From NCBI RefSeq assembly GCF_002157225.2, contig NZ_CP020038.1, forward strand, positions 372,001 to 436,000: a stretch of DNA of 64,000 nucleotides. The letters are read 5' to 3'. Source of the DNA: Agarilytica rhodophyticola (lineage in GTDB: Bacteria > Pseudomonadota > Gammaproteobacteria > Pseudomonadales > Cellvibrionaceae). The notes below the pieces were generated by a model. It made no database searches. It saw only the letters and a list, made by a program, of their open reading frames with translations, and was not told where the DNA came from. Shown one piece after another: positions 7,855 through 17,940 of this stretch; the first letter of the stretch is position 1; each line of letters begins with the position of its first letter. A program made the translations under genes and the position numbers.

Positions 7855-9291
7855 ATGTCGTCGGTAAACATAACCGCAGAAGCTGAATTACCTTCTGAGC
7901 AAGCGAACACAGCATTTATTATTTTAGTTAGTTGCATTGCAACAATTGGTGGCTTTCTATTTGGTTTTGATAGTGGTGTGATTAATGGCACCCAAAAGGG
8001 GTTAGAGTCAGCGTTTAACTCAAGTAGCGTAGGCACTGGTTTTAATGTGGCTGTTATGTTGCTCGGTTGTGCTGCAGGTGCGTTTTGTGCCGGTAGTTTA
8101 GCGGATCGATTTGGCCGCAAAAAACTCCTTATTGTTTCTGCTTTATTTTTTATTATTTCAGCATGGGGATCAGGTATAGCGGGTTCAGCTGGGATTTTTA
8201 TTTTTTATCGAGTATTAGGTGGCATTGGTGTCGGGGCCGCAAGTGTAATGGCTCCAGCTTATATAAGTGAAATTGCTCCATCAGAGTATCGTGGCCGGTT
8301 AACGACAGTTCAGCAAGTAGCAATTATTAGCGGTTTATTTATCGCTTTTTTAAGTAATTATTTAATTGCAGGTGCTGCAGGCTCTTCTGAAAGCGAATTT
8401 ATGCTGGGTTATGCTGCATGGCGTTGGATGTTCTGGGTTGAGCTAATGCCTGCTACTCTCTTTTTCGTTTTGTTATTGCTTATTCCTGAAAGCCCTCGTT
8501 TTCTTGTCGCATCAGGCAAGAAAGATGAAGCGATAAGTACATTGGGCCGTTTGTATGGTACAAACGCGGCGCAACAAAAGTATCAAGAAATAGATAGTTC
8601 TCTTGCAGCAGACCATCACCGTCCACAGCTCAAAGACTTAATTGATCCAACAACTTCTAAAGTTCGACGTATTGTTTGGGTCGGTATTGGCTTAGCCGTT
8701 TTGCAGCAATTGGTGGGAATTAATGTTGTTTTCTACTATGGCGCTGTACTTTGGCAGTCAGTTGGATTTTCTGAAAGTGACTCTTTGCTAATTAATGTTA
8801 TCTCTGGCCTGGTTAGCATTGGAGCCTGTTTAATCACGATTGGACTGATTGATCGTATTGGTCGTAAGCCATTGCTGTGGATAGGTTCAGCCGGTATGGC
8901 GCTTACGCTTACTATTATCAGTGTCACCTTTGCTATGGCTGCTATTAATAGCGATGGCGAGTTGAATTTAACTGATGCAGAGGGGCTAGTTGCTTTAGTT
9001 TCTGCGAATTTGTACGTATTCTTCTTTAATGCTTCCTGGGGTCCGATTATGTGGGTTATGTTAGGGGAAATGTTCTCTAATCAGATTCGAGGATCGGGTT
9101 TAGCGGTTGCAGGTCTTTTCCAGTGGGGAGCTAACTTTGCAATTACTATGACTTTCCCAATATTTTTGGGATCAATAGGTTTAGGCCTGACATACGGTTT
9201 CTATGCGGCTTTTGCATTTATCTCAATTTTCTTTGTACTTAAATATGTCAATGAAACAAAAGGAATTGAATTAGAGGATATGCCTGATTAA
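7855..9291 (+). CDS. MFS sugar:proton symporter (XylE-like)
   Basis: A 478-residue, 12-helix major facilitator of the sugar porter family (PF00083). Signature motifs are present in order: GFLFGFDSGVINGTQ in helix 1, ADRFGRKK after helix 2, PESPRFLV at the end of helix 6, QQLVGINVVFYYG in helix 7, DRIGRKPL after helix 8, and GPIMWVMLGEMFSNQIRG after helix 10. The C-terminal ETKG follows helix 12. It would carry a monosaccharide with protons across the inner membrane. Co-location with xylulokinase and xylose isomerase points to D-xylose, but sequence alone cannot exclude glucose or arabinose. The gene is followed by its regulator on the same strand after 112 bases. Confidence 0.88.
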   Translation: MSSVNITAEAELPSEQANTAFIILVSCIATIGGFLFGFDSGVINGTQKGLESAFNSSSVGTGFNVAVMLLGCAAGAFCAGSLADRFGRKKLLIVSALFFIISAWGSGIAGSAGIFIFYRVLGGIGVGAASVMAPAYISEIAPSEYRGRLTTVQQVAIISGLFIAFLSNYLIAGAAGSSESEFMLGYAAWRWMFWVELMPATLFFVLLLLIPESPRFLVASGKKDEAISTLGRLYGTNAAQQKYQEIDSSLAADHHRPQLKDLIDPTTSKVRRIVWVGIGLAVLQQLVGINVVFYYGAVLWQSVGFSESDSLLINVISGLVSIGACLITIGLIDRIGRKPLLWIGSAGMALTLTIISVTFAMAAINSDGELNLTDAEGLVALVSANLYVFFFNASWGPIMWVMLGEMFSNQIRGSGLAVAGLFQWGANFAITMTFPIFLGSIGLGLTYGFYAAFAFISIFFVLKYVNETKGIELEDMPD

Positions 9292-9313
9292 TATCAGATA
9301 AATGTAAAGGTGC

Positions 9314-9354
9314 CCTTAACTAAGCTGTATGGCTTTAATCGGGTTTAGTTAAGG
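9314..9354. terminator. Inverted repeat after the symporter gene (possible weak terminator)
   Basis: CCTTAACTAA at 9314-9323 is exactly complementary to TTAGTTAAGG at 9345-9354, with a 21-base loop. No T-run follows, so this may be an mRNA 3' stabilising hairpin or weak terminator rather than a strong intrinsic one. Confidence 0.4.
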
Positions 9355-9365
9355 TCTAGTATATA

Positions 9366-9379
9366 AAGTAAATTTACTT
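9366..9379. promoter_or_regulatory. Palindrome upstream of the LacI-type regulator gene
   Basis: AAGTAAATTTACTT is a perfect 14-base palindrome 24 bases before the regulator start codon. It lacks the central CG of the xylB operator but is the right size for a dimeric repressor site and may serve autoregulation. Its AT-only core could also arise by chance in this AT-rich spacer. Confidence 0.35.
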
Positions 9380-9403
9380 AAAATCTTTCACTTGTAGAAT
9401 ACG

Positions 9404-10438
9404 ATGGCTGAAGTATTAATTAATGATGTAGCAAAACTGGCTGGTGTGTCGATCGCCACTGTATCTCGTTGCATTAACTCGCCACATCAAGTTCGCCCCA
9501 GAACACGAGAAAAAGTCGAAAAAGCCATCGCTGCCACTAATTATTCGCCTAATACCTTAGCGAGAGATTTTCGCCGTGGTAAAACTAAGATGATCATGGT
9601 GGTTATTCCTGGTGTTGGCGACCCATTTTTTACCTTGGTGATGAAAGGTATTCGCAGAACCGCCAGCTCAGAAGGGTACAGCTTACTTATTCACGAAAAC
9701 GTGGGGAATAATATTAACGCTGACAAAATTAATGAGCTGATGGTTTCTAAACATGCAGATGGCATTATTTTGTTAGCGAGTGTTTCGCCTTTTGGTACAG
9801 AGCTCCTGTCCAGTGGCAACGATAGGCGTATTCCTATGGTCATCGGCTGCGAACTACTTTCTCCTGAACTCAATACCTTGCCCAATATTCATATTGATAA
9901 TACAGCTGCAGCTGCTGAGGCGACCCAACATCTTATTGAGTTAGGTCACAGGCGTATTGCATTTATTTGCGGTGATCGAGATTCTCTACTTACGGCTGAT
10001 CGACAGGCGGGGTACCAGTTGGCCATGCAACGGGCCAAACTTCATATGTTTGACGAATGGATTCGTGAAGGTGGAATGAGTATTGATGGCGCAAGGCGAG
10101 CGACTACAGAACTATTGGCCTTGCCTAATCCGCCGACAGCTATTTTCTGTGCTAATGATGAAATGGCTTTGGGATGTTTACATGAATTGCGCTCGTTAAA
10201 TAAGTCAGTTCCGGAAGATATTTCCGTTGTGGGCTTTGATAATACCCGTTACGCAGAAGTTTCTAGCCCTCCGTTGACGACTATCCATCAGCCTGCTGAA
10301 ACTATTGGTGAGCGCACCGTTCATCGTTTAATTGATGAAATTGGAAGAAACGCAAGTGAGCCTAAAGAGTCAATGTATGAAACTGTTCCTTACGAATTAG
10401 TCGTGAGACAATCGACAGCTAAGCCAAGGGGTGCCTAG
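9404..10438 (+). CDS. LacI/GalR family transcriptional regulator, probable xylose regulator
   Basis: The 344-residue protein has the LacI helix-turn-helix at residues 5-28 (INDVAKLAGVSIATVSRCIN), a hinge around SPNTLARDFRRGKT, and a periplasmic-binding-protein-like ligand domain (VVIPGVGDPFF, then GHRRIAFICGD, then AIFCANDEMALG and GFDNTRYAEVSSPPLTTI). The family normally represses in the absence of a sugar or sugar phosphate. A perfect LacI-type operator 95 bases downstream, in front of xylB-xylA, is the obvious target. A xylose-linked effector is inference from context; Enterobacteria use an AraC-type XylR instead. The Shine-Dalgarno at the start is weak. Confidence 0.88.
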   Translation: MAEVLINDVAKLAGVSIATVSRCINSPHQVRPRTREKVEKAIAATNYSPNTLARDFRRGKTKMIMVVIPGVGDPFFTLVMKGIRRTASSEGYSLLIHENVGNNINADKINELMVSKHADGIILLASVSPFGTELLSSGNDRRIPMVIGCELLSPELNTLPNIHIDNTAAAAEATQHLIELGHRRIAFICGDRDSLLTADRQAGYQLAMQRAKLHMFDEWIREGGMSIDGARRATTELLALPNPPTAIFCANDEMALGCLHELRSLNKSVPEDISVVGFDNTRYAEVSSPPLTTIHQPAETIGERTVHRLIDEIGRNASEPKESMYETVPYELVVRQSTAKPRGA

Positions 10439-10520
10439 CTTTAATAATTAAATAAAATAAATTTACTGTGCTAATATTAAGCCGTAACTTATAGAGCAAT
10501 AACTTATTCTCAAATGTTGC

Positions 10521-10548
10521 TTGACTAGTATATGTAAACGTTTACAAT
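10521..10548 (+). promoter_or_regulatory. Promoter of xylB-xylA overlapped by the operator
   Basis: TTGACT (10521-10526) and TACAAT (10543-10548), separated by 16 bases, form a good sigma-70 promoter. The operator palindrome fills the spacer and enters the -10 element, so repressor binding should block polymerase. Transcription would begin near 10555, about 30 bases before the xylulokinase ATG. Confidence 0.65.
10533..10546. promoter_or_regulatory. Perfect LacI-family operator before xylB
   Basis: TGTAAACGTTTACA is a perfect 14-base palindrome with the central CG step that LacI/GalR family helix-turn-helix dimers recognise. It lies between the LacI-type regulator gene and xylB. Confidence 0.75.
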
Positions 10549-10587
10549 TGTTTTTAGTATTATGATATAAAAATAGGCAAAGTTGAG

Positions 10588-12072
10588 ATGAAAACAGTCC
10601 TTGGTATCGATTTAGGTACGCAGAGCTTAAAGGTTTTATTCTATGACATCAGCGCTAAATCTGTTGTTGCTAAAGAATCTGCTGCTCTCGAAGTAAATCG
10701 GCGGGAGGATGGTTCCGCTGAGCAGGATGCCGATTGGTGGATACAAGCATTGATCAATGCCCTTAAACCTATTTCTCAATCTATCAAAGATTCTGTTATT
10801 GCTTTAAGTGTCTCTGGCCAACAGCATGGTTTTGTTGCCCTTGATAAACACGACAATGTTATTGCTCCTGTAAAGCTATGGTGTGATACCGCAACAGCGG
10901 CTGAGTGCGATGACTTAAATAACAGCCTGGGGGGGGACACCGCATGTATAGAGAAAACAGGTAATAAAATATTAACAGGCTATACCGCTCCAAAAGTCCT
11001 GCATCTTAAAAAATATTACCCAGAGCTTTACGCTGAGTTAGATACTATTTTACTCCCTCATGACTACTTAAATTTTTGGTTAACAGGTGAAAAGTGCATG
11101 GAGATGGGGGACGCATCTGGCACTGGTTTTTTGAATATTGCACAAAGAACATGGTCTGATGAGATGCTGCGCGCTATCGACCCTATGCGAGATCTCTCGA
11201 AATGCCTTCCACCGCTTCGAAATGAAAACGTTATTATTGGTAAGCTTCATAAAGGAGCTGCAGCACTGACTGGTTTGCCAGAAAATACTCCGGTAGCTAT
11301 TGGCGGTGGTGACAATATGATGGCTGCGATTGGAACCGGTAATCTTCACACTGGACGTACTACAGTTAGCTTAGGCACTTCAGGTACTGTTTACGCCTAC
11401 AGTGACAAACCTGTCATTGACTCATCAGGTAGTATTTCCGCATTTTGTTCATCAACTGGTGGCTGGTTACCGCTTTTATGCACAATGAATTGCACGGTGA
11501 CCACGGAATTATTTCGTAACTTGCTATCTGTCGATATAGCAGATTTTGATGCGACTATTGCGAGGGTGAACGCTGGAGCTTCCGGATTGATAACCCTTCC
11601 CTTCTTCAACGGCGAACGGTCACCAAATTTGCCTAACGGCAAAGGCTGTCTTTTAGGTATGGATAGTCAAAATATGACGCCGGCACATATTCTCAGATCT
11701 GGTGTAGAGGGAGCCACCTTTGCACTACGTGCTGGCATTCAAGAGCTAAGCCGTTTAGGAACGTCTACCGATGAAATTATTTTAACCGGTGGTGGTAGCC
11801 AGAGTCCTCTATGGCGACAGATAACTGCAGATATCATGAACGTGCCTGTAAATATAATGAAACAGGATGAAGGCGCTGCTTTTGGTGCGGCTTTACAAGC
11901 CTTCAGTGCTATCGAATATAACGGCATATGTGATGCCGATACTTTGAGTCAATACATCATCATTGATGAACAGTACTGCTGTGAGCCACAACAGCAGCAA
12001 GTTGAAAAATATAACGAAGTTTTTAGTCGCTATCAGGACGCTGTAATGACCGTCTCAGCTTTATACAGGTAA
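10588..12072 (+). CDS. xylB: Xylulokinase
   Basis: A 494-residue FGGY-family carbohydrate kinase that phosphorylates D-xylulose at the expense of ATP, feeding the pentose phosphate pathway. The N-terminal ATPase signature GIDLGTQSLK (Asp8), the substrate region SVSGQQHGFV, and the catalytic block GGGDNMMAAIGTG about halfway along match xylulokinase, as do LPFFNGERSPN and the second phosphate loop LTGGGSQSPLW. Length is normal. It is followed after 58 bases by xylA, with which it probably forms an operon under the upstream LacI-type operator. The order xylB-xylA is the reverse of that in E. coli. Confidence 0.93.
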   Translation: MKTVLGIDLGTQSLKVLFYDISAKSVVAKESAALEVNRREDGSAEQDADWWIQALINALKPISQSIKDSVIALSVSGQQHGFVALDKHDNVIAPVKLWCDTATAAECDDLNNSLGGDTACIEKTGNKILTGYTAPKVLHLKKYYPELYAELDTILLPHDYLNFWLTGEKCMEMGDASGTGFLNIAQRTWSDEMLRAIDPMRDLSKCLPPLRNENVIIGKLHKGAAALTGLPENTPVAIGGGDNMMAAIGTGNLHTGRTTVSLGTSGTVYAYSDKPVIDSSGSISAFCSSTGGWLPLLCTMNCTVTTELFRNLLSVDIADFDATIARVNAGASGLITLPFFNGERSPNLPNGKGCLLGMDSQNMTPAHILRSGVEGATFALRAGIQELSRLGTSTDEIILTGGGSQSPLWRQITADIMNVPVNIMKQDEGAAFGAALQAFSAIEYNGICDADTLSQYIIIDEQYCCEPQQQQVEKYNEVFSRYQDAVMTVSALYR

Positions 12073-12130
12073 GTATGCGATTTACGAAAAAAACAATAAT
12101 GAGTAATTAAACTGCAAAGGGTAAAACACG

Positions 12131-13474
12131 ATGAGCAGACCCACTTTTATTGGTGATAAAGAGTATTTCAAAGGTATCGGACGTATTGCCTTTGAAGGTA
12201 AAGATTCAGATAACCCTCTAGCATTTAAAGCTTACGATGCTTCAAGAGTGGTTGCTGGTAAGACTATGGAGGAGCATTTGCGTTTTGCCGTATGTTATTG
12301 GCACAACTTCTGCTCCGGTGGCCATGATCCCTTTGGGCCTGAAACTCGTGCTCATGAGTGGCTTATTGGTAGTGATGATATGACTATTGCCCACCAAAAA
12401 ATGGATGCGGCATTTGAGTTGGTAAGTAAACTTAACGCGCCTTTTTATTGCTTCCATGATCGTGATATGTCTCCTGAGGGAGATACAGTTGCAAAGACTG
12501 AAGAAAATCTACAGATAATGACCGCTGCTGCTAAACAACGCCAAGAAGAAACCGGTATTAAGTTGCTTTGGGGCACGGCAAATGTTTTCACTAATCCCCG
12601 CTTTATGAATGGTGCATCGACCAACCCCGACTTTTCTGTAGTTGCACATGCTGGTGCTCAGGTAAAAGCTGCGCTTGAGGCAACAGTCGCGCTGGGTGGC
12701 GAAAACTATGTGTTTTGGGGAGGGCGTGAAGGCTATATTAGTTTATTCAATACAGATACAAAACGTGAGTTAGAACACCTTGCTCTATTTCTTACTATGG
12801 CTCGTGATTATGGACGTTCAATTGGATTCAAGGGCAACTTTCTAATCGAACCGAAACCGATGGAGCCCACTAAGCATCAATATGATTTTGATGCGCAAAC
12901 TGTTATTGGCTTTCTTCGTGCGTTTGATTTGCAGGATGATTTTAAACTTAATATTGAAGCAAATCACGCAACATTAGCCGGCCATACTTTTGCCCACGAA
13001 CTACGTATGTGTACTGACGCAGGTATGCTTGGTTCCATTGATGCTAACCGTGGCGATTATCAAAATGGTTGGGACACAGATCAGTTTCCAACAGATTTAT
13101 ATGATTGTGCACAGGCAATGTTAATTGTTTTGGAAAATGGTGGCTTTGGTTTAGGCGGCTTAAATTTTGACGCTAAACTCCGGCGCGAATCTACTGATAT
13201 GGAAGACTATTTTATCGCACATATTGGCGGTATGGATTCTTTTGCTAGAGGTTTATTAATTGCCGATCAACTAATTCGTGAGGGTAAGCTTGATGCAATT
13301 AAAAAGGCCCGTTATGCAAGCTTCAATAGCGGCTCGGGTGCCGAGTTTGAAGCAGGAAAACTAAGCCTTACTGATTTGCGAGATATTGCCAATGAAATGG
13401 GCTGGCCTTCACTTGTTAGTGGTAAGCAAGAATTTGTAGAAAATATTATGAATGACGCGATGTTTAAAATTTAA
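12131..13474 (+). CDS. xylA: Xylose isomerase
   Basis: This 447-residue enzyme interconverts D-xylose and D-xylulose. Its length fits the class II group. Metal and catalytic residues are all visible: FHDRD (H109, D112), IEPKP (E240, K242), [13 protein letters not shown] (E276, H279), SIDANRGD (D304) and WDTDQFPTD (D315, D317). The start has an AAAGGG Shine-Dalgarno, and a strong terminator follows the stop. Together with the upstream kinase it completes conversion of xylose to xylulose 5-phosphate. Confidence 0.97.
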   Translation: MSRPTFIGDKEYFKGIGRIAFEGKDSDNPLAFKAYDASRVVAGKTMEEHLRFAVCYWHNFCSGGHDPFGPETRAHEWLIGSDDMTIAHQKMDAAFELVSKLNAPFYCFHDRDMSPEGDTVAKTEENLQIMTAAAKQRQEETGIKLLWGTANVFTNPRFMNGASTNPDFSVVAHAGAQVKAALEATVALGGENYVFWGGREGYISLFNTDTKRELEHLALFLTMARDYGRSIGFKGNFLIEPKPMEPTKHQYDFDAQTVIGFLRAFDLQDDFKLNIEANHATLAGHTFAHELRMCTDAGMLGSIDANRGDYQNGWDTDQFPTDLYDCAQAMLIVLENGGFGLGGLNFDAKLRRESTDMEDYFIAHIGGMDSFARGLLIADQLIREGKLDAIKKARYASFNSGSGAEFEAGKLSLTDLRDIANEMGWPSLVSGKQEFVENIMNDAMFKI

Positions 13475-13535
13475 ATCTCTTGTGAAAATAATTTAATTCG
13501 CGACTAGGATCTTAACTCTATTATCCCTGCTTTTT

Positions 13536-13571
13536 GAGGCGTAATGAAGAAACTCTTACGCCTCTTTTTTT
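13536..13571 (+). terminator. Rho-independent terminator after xylA
   Basis: GAGGCGTAA (13536-13544) and TTACGCCTC (13556-13564) form a perfect 9-bp stem with an 11-base loop, followed by seven Ts. It closes the xylB-xylA unit. Confidence 0.93.
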
Positions 13572-13587
13572 GGTATTTAACCAGCCT

Positions 13588-14046
13588 TTAAAACAATACG
13601 CGCATCATTCTAGTAATTAAACCGCCTCGTGCAGCGTGATGCAATTTATCCTGTACTGAAAAGACTAAATCCGCGTAGTCGCCGTCTTCATTCTTGATAT
13701 GGTTAATAAGCCAGTTTTTAAGCATAGCAAGTAATTCTTCTGTAATATCTTCACCGGCCTCGAATCTGGCAACATATTTATTTATTTTATCGATAAATAA
13801 TTGATGCACTTTTTTGTGGGGGGCAAGAAAAGGATACCCAGCTTCTTCCATCAATGCTTCTTCATAAGAAAAATGGGAGATTGTATACTCAATTAAATCT
13901 GCGATTACTTTACCGGTTTGATCTCTATCTTTTGTGATCTGCACAGTCTGTAGTAAATTAATGTAATCGGCAATTTTTCTATGTTGTTGATCAATAATAT
14001 GGATATTTGTATTTAGATCGCTTGTCCACTTTAAATACTCAGACAT
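13588..14046 (-). CDS. Bacteriohemerythrin
   Basis: A 152-residue helical protein with the oxygen-binding di-iron signature of hemerythrins: an N-terminal histidine in the IIDQQHRKIADYIN helix, HFSYEEALMEEAGYP (H and E ligands), HKKVHQLFIDKI (two His ligands) and WLINHIKNEDGDY (H and D ligands). The seven ligands appear intact, so it should bind O2 or act as an oxygen or iron sensor/store. The open frame extends six codons further to a TTG, but the ATG at 14046 has TAGGG about 10 bases upstream and begins the usual SEYLKW motif, so I chose it. It stands alone, convergent with xylA. Confidence 0.9.
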   Translation of the reverse strand: MSEYLKWTSDLNTNIHIIDQQHRKIADYINLLQTVQITKDRDQTGKVIADLIEYTISHFSYEEALMEEAGYPFLAPHKKVHQLFIDKINKYVARFEAGEDITEELLAMLKNWLINHIKNEDGDYADLVFSVQDKLHHAARGGLITRMMRVLF

Positions 14047-14654
14047 GAGAACAGCCCTACTCAATAATAAAATTTAAGATACCCGATTAGTTTGGCTATT
14101 TTTACTACGATGTGTATTGATTCAAATCATCAAACATATAACAGCGGCGCATTTTTCTGCATATTTCTAAATTTTTTTTAAACCACTCACAGAAGAATAT
14201 TGATTTTTACGTTAAGTGATCTTGTCACAATCCTAATTGTCATTTGATTATGCTTCTTTCTACAAAATTACTTTTAGTGACACGGGGTAGAAATAACTTA
14301 TGGCTTATCAATAATCACTAAATGGAGCACTTTAGATAGAGTAAATTTGCCTTATTCTTGTGCATAAATTACTGGGTTGATCTAAAAGTGAACGTTTATA
14401 GTTGATTTCCACGTGAAATTTTCTCTCTATAAATATTGTGTTACCGTCACGTAACAGTCTTTATTTTTCTTAAAATAGCTGTGTACATAACCTTTTAATT
14501 GTTTTTGTCACCTAAATATCCATAAATGTGGGATAATTTCCCAAAAAAAGAGAATCCCTATCTGTTTGATGTAACAAAGGGTAACACTTGGCCCTTGGAT
14601 TGCAATGTGTCCAGTATATTCAACACACACTTAATTATTCAGTAGAGGTTTCCT
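14047..14654. other. Long AT-rich intergenic region
   Basis: About 608 bases with no credible coding frame, lying between divergent genes (hemerythrin on the minus strand, the exported protein on the plus strand), so both promoters should be here. An inverted repeat TGTTAC/GTAACA lies at 14439-14456, and a run of A follows a GGGATAATTTCCC palindrome near 14532-14550. I found no tRNA or recognisable riboswitch. An unannotated small RNA is possible but I have no structural evidence. Confidence 0.4.
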
Positions 14655-15107
14655 ATGAAAGCGTTACTCATCGCAACACTTGTGTTTTTACTCATACCTG
14701 TTCACAGCTTTGCAGTCTCTCGAGTTGAAGGTCAAATTTCGAAACTTGATGTAGAAAACATGCAATACACTATTCGCGAAAATGCAACGGGAAAGATGCA
14801 TGTTTTCGATTTTAAAAACTCTACATCTGTGAGAATCAACAAGCGTAAATATCGCGATATGACTAAATTAAATGTTGGTGATTCTGTTATCTATAAAAAA
14901 TCAATTAAGAAGAAAAAGAAAAAATATGTCAGTGCCACTATTCAGCAATTAGACAAAGATGCTAAAAAAGTTACTTTTATTGAGAGTGAAACGGGTGCGT
15001 TAAAAACTTACAAATATGAACCTGAAAAAACAAATAGATCCGGTAAGCTTGATGCAAATAATGTTCAACCTGGTCAAAGGGTGGTACTTGAAATTGTGTC
15101 TAAATAG
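14655..15107 (+). CDS. Small exported lysine-rich protein of unknown function
   Basis: A 150-residue protein with a clear Sec signal peptide (residues 1-20, ending SFA before VSRVEG). The mature part appears to hold two related beta-rich halves, each with a strand, a polar loop and a 'VGDSVIYK' or 'PGQRVVLEI' strand, like tandem small OB-fold or DUF5666-type units (a weak resemblance only). A run of lysines (KKSIKKKKKK, about 82-91) lies between them and would favour binding to acidic polymers. The Shine-Dalgarno AGAGG precedes the start. It has no operon partners, and 608 bases of non-coding DNA lie upstream. Confidence 0.7.
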   Translation: MKALLIATLVFLLIPVHSFAVSRVEGQISKLDVENMQYTIRENATGKMHVFDFKNSTSVRINKRKYRDMTKLNVGDSVIYKKSIKKKKKKYVSATIQQLDKDAKKVTFIESETGALKTYKYEPEKTNRSGKLDANNVQPGQRVVLEIVSK

Positions 15108-15177
15108 TACTTCAAGTTATGGAGCTGCTACACAACCAAGGAAGGTGTCTATTAAGGCTGGAAAACACATACACTAG

Positions 15178-15204
15178 AGCCTGTAACGTTTATGCTAACA
15201 GGCT
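15178..15204. terminator. Hairpin between ubiD and the convergent exported-protein gene
   Basis: AGCCTGT (15178-15184) and ACAGGCT (15198-15204) form a 7-bp stem with a 13-base loop abutting the ubiD stop codon. Only a short T tract follows on the plus strand and none on the minus strand, so terminator activity is uncertain. Confidence 0.4.
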
Positions 15205-16671
15205 TTAGCAAATATTGAGCTTGTCCCAGATCTGATCAACTTTATCTTTTACTTCTTGCGTCATGCGGATTGGTTCGCCCCATTCGCGGTTTGTTTCACC
15301 TGGCCATTTATTAGTAGCATCAATTCCCATCTTTGATCCTAAGCCTGACACAGGAGATGCGAAGTCTAGATAGTCAATGGGTGTATGATCTATCATTGTT
15401 GTATCTCTTGTGGGGTCTACTCGTGTTGTTAAAGCCCAAATAACATCTTCCCAATCCCGGGCATTAACATCATCGTCAGTGACAATAACAAATTTAGTAT
15501 ACATAAACTGTCGTAGAAAAGACCACACGCCCATCATCACGCGCTTAGCATGTCCCGGGTATTGTTTTTTTATTGTTACTACTGCCAGACGATACGAACA
15601 ACCTTCTGGAGGCAGATAAAAATCTACAATTTCTGGGTACTGTTTTCTCAATAATGGGACGAATACTTCATTAAGAGCAAGCCCTAAGATTGCTGGTTCA
15701 TCCGGAGGCCTGCCAGTATAAGTGCTATGATAAACAGGCTTTTTCCTATGGGTAATTCTTTCTATTGTGAAAACAGGGAAAGACTCAACCTCATTGTAAT
15801 ACCCAGTATGGTCACCAAATGGGCCTTCGTTAGCCATTTCAGAGGGATCAATTGTGCCTTCTAGAATAAATTCTGCAGTTGCTGGGACTTGCAAAGAATT
15901 CCCTATGCTTTTTGTCACTTCTGTTTTACTGTTACGCAATAAACCTGCAAATGCATACTCACTCAATGTATCAGGTACAGGAGTAACAGCACCTAATATT
16001 GTCGCGGGATCCGCCCCAAGTGCTATTGATACTGGAAATTTCTCACCAGGATAATGTTGTTGCCATTCTTTGAAGTCTAGCGCGCCGCCGCGATGACTTA
16101 GCCAGCGCATAATCAGTTTATTTTTGGCAATAACCTGCATGCGGTAAATACCCAGATTTTGCCTTTCTTTACTGGGGCCTCTAGTTACGACTAGAGGCCA
16201 TGTGACTAATGGCCCAGCATCGCCAGGCCAGCATGTTTGTATAGGAATGCTATTGAGATCTACCGCCTCTTGTTCAAGAATAACCTCCTGACAAGGGGCG
16301 TTCTTAACTTCTTTTGGTGACATGGTAAGGACGCGCTTGAATATGGGCATTTTGTTCCAAGCGTCTTTCAGTCCTTTTGGTGGTTCAGGTTCTTTTAAAA
16401 AAGCGAGCAGTTCGCCCACTTCACGCAGCGCTTCTGTACTCTCTTGCCCCATTCCCAGAGCCACACGCTCTGGTGTGCCAAAAAGGTTAGCAAGTACAGG
16501 AATATCGTGACCCACTACATTTTCAAAAAGGAGTGCTGGCCCTTTTGCTCTTAAAGTGCGGTCAGATATTTCGGTAATTTCAAGATGGCAATTAACCGCG
16601 TGACTTATGCGTTTCAATTGCCCTTTTTTTTCCAAAAGAGCAATAAAATCTCTCAGATCTTTAAATTGCAT
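15205..16671 (-). CDS. ubiD: 4-hydroxy-3-polyprenylbenzoate decarboxylase
   Basis: The 488-residue UbiD-family enzyme removes the carboxyl group of the polyprenylated 4-hydroxybenzoate intermediate in ubiquinone synthesis, using prenylated FMN made by UbiX. The family landmarks are present: [10 protein letters not shown] at the start, [27 protein letters not shown] and the C-terminal WALTTRVDP and [10 protein letters not shown] stretches. Length is standard. It follows rho by 9 bases on the same strand, as in Pseudomonas, so it probably shares the rho transcript. Confidence 0.95.
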   Translation of the reverse strand: MQFKDLRDFIALLEKKGQLKRISHAVNCHLEITEISDRTLRAKGPALLFENVVGHDIPVLANLFGTPERVALGMGQESTEALREVGELLAFLKEPEPPKGLKDAWNKMPIFKRVLTMSPKEVKNAPCQEVILEQEAVDLNSIPIQTCWPGDAGPLVTWPLVVTRGPSKERQNLGIYRMQVIAKNKLIMRWLSHRGGALDFKEWQQHYPGEKFPVSIALGADPATILGAVTPVPDTLSEYAFAGLLRNSKTEVTKSIGNSLQVPATAEFILEGTIDPSEMANEGPFGDHTGYYNEVESFPVFTIERITHRKKPVYHSTYTGRPPDEPAILGLALNEVFVPLLRKQYPEIVDFYLPPEGCSYRLAVVTIKKQYPGHAKRVMMGVWSFLRQFMYTKFVIVTDDDVNARDWEDVIWALTTRVDPTRDTTMIDHTPIDYLDFASPVSGLGSKMGIDATNKWPGETNREWGEPIRMTQEVKDKVDQIWDKLNIC

Positions 16672-16680
16672 TGAGCATGA

Positions 16681-17940
16681 CTATTTAGATTTCATTGATA
16701 GGAAAAACTCAATGTTGGTTTTGAAGTCTTTAAGCCTGTCTAATAAAAATTCTGTCGCCGCAGTATCTTCCATATCATGTAATAACTTGCGTAAGATCCA
16801 AATACGTTGTAATTCGTCTTCTTTCATTAACAAATCTTCGCGACGGGTACCTGAACGTCGAATATTGATTGCTGGATAAACACGTTTTTCCGCAATCTTT
16901 CTATCCAGGTGTAATTCCATATTACCAGTTCCCTTAAACTCTTCGTAAATAACTTCGTCCATCTTAGAGCCGGTATCAATAAGTGCAGTTGCTATAATTG
17001 AAAGGCTTCCACCTTCTTCAATATTTCGCGCTGCTCCAAAAAATCTTTTGGGTCTTTCCAGTGCGTGGGCATCAACACCACCGGTTAATACCTTGCCTGA
17101 TGAAGGAACAACAGTGTTGTAAGCGCGTGCTAGACGAGTAATCGAGTCGAGCAAAATAACTACATCTTTTTTATGCTCTGATAGTCTTTTTGCTCGTTCA
17201 ATAACCATCTCTGCTACTTGAACATGACGCGACGGTGGTTCATCGAATGTTGAAGCAACAACCTCTCCACGCACGGAACGTTGCATTTCTGTTACTTCTT
17301 CAGGACGCTCATCAATAAGTAAAACAATTAAGTGGCACTCTGGATTATTACGTGTAATTGCCTGTGCAATGTTTTGCATCATTATTGTCTTACCTGCCTT
17401 CGGTGGTGCAACAATAAGACCACGCTGGCCTTTACCGATAGGTGATGTGAGATCGATGATACGACCGGTAAGATCTTCTGAGGAGCCATTGCCTGATTCG
17501 AGAACAATGCGCTCATTGGGGAATAGGGGTGTAAGGTTTTCAAAGAGAATTTTGTTACGAGAGCTTTCAGGCTTGTCGAAATTAATTTCGCTTACCTTAA
17601 GCATCGCGAAGTAACGTTCACCTTCTTTAGGTGGTCTTATTTTCCCCGCAATGCTATCACCAGTGCGAAGGTTGAATCGCCTGATTTGGCTAGGTGATAC
17701 ATAGATATCGTCTGGGCCTGCAAGATAGGACGAGTCGGCAGACCTCAGGAAACCAAAACCGTCTTGTAATATTTCCAATACCCCATCGCCGTATATGTCT
17801 TCACCGCTGCGTGCATGTTTTTTCAAGATGTTAAAAATTACATCCTGTTTGCGAGAACGCGCCAGGTTTTCCATCCCCATTTCTTTTGCGATTTGGATAA
17901 GCTCTTCAATGGGTTTTGTTTTGAGGTCGGTGAGATTCAT
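16681..17940 (-). CDS. rho: Transcription termination factor Rho
   Basis: A 419-residue RNA-dependent ATPase with the N-terminal helical domain ([20 protein letters not shown]), an OB-fold RNA-binding domain ([23 protein letters not shown]), the Walker A loop APPKAGKT (178-185), the Walker B region [17 protein letters not shown] and the Q/R-loop region [22 protein letters not shown]. Length matches E. coli Rho. It lies downstream of trxA and upstream of ubiD, the order seen in pseudomonads. The 345-base region before it probably contains the autoregulatory leader known for rho in other Gammaproteobacteria. Confidence 0.98.
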   Translation of the reverse strand: MNLTDLKTKPIEELIQIAKEMGMENLARSRKQDVIFNILKKHARSGEDIYGDGVLEILQDGFGFLRSADSSYLAGPDDIYVSPSQIRRFNLRTGDSIAGKIRPPKEGERYFAMLKVSEINFDKPESSRNKILFENLTPLFPNERIVLESGNGSSEDLTGRIIDLTSPIGKGQRGLIVAPPKAGKTIMMQNIAQAITRNNPECHLIVLLIDERPEEVTEMQRSVRGEVVASTFDEPPSRHVQVAEMVIERAKRLSEHKKDVVILLDSITRLARAYNTVVPSSGKVLTGGVDAHALERPKRFFGAARNIEEGGSLSIIATALIDTGSKMDEVIYEEFKGTGNMELHLDRKIAEKRVYPAINIRRSGTRREDLLMKEDELQRIWILRKLLHDMEDTAATEFLLDRLKDFKTNIEFFLSMKSK

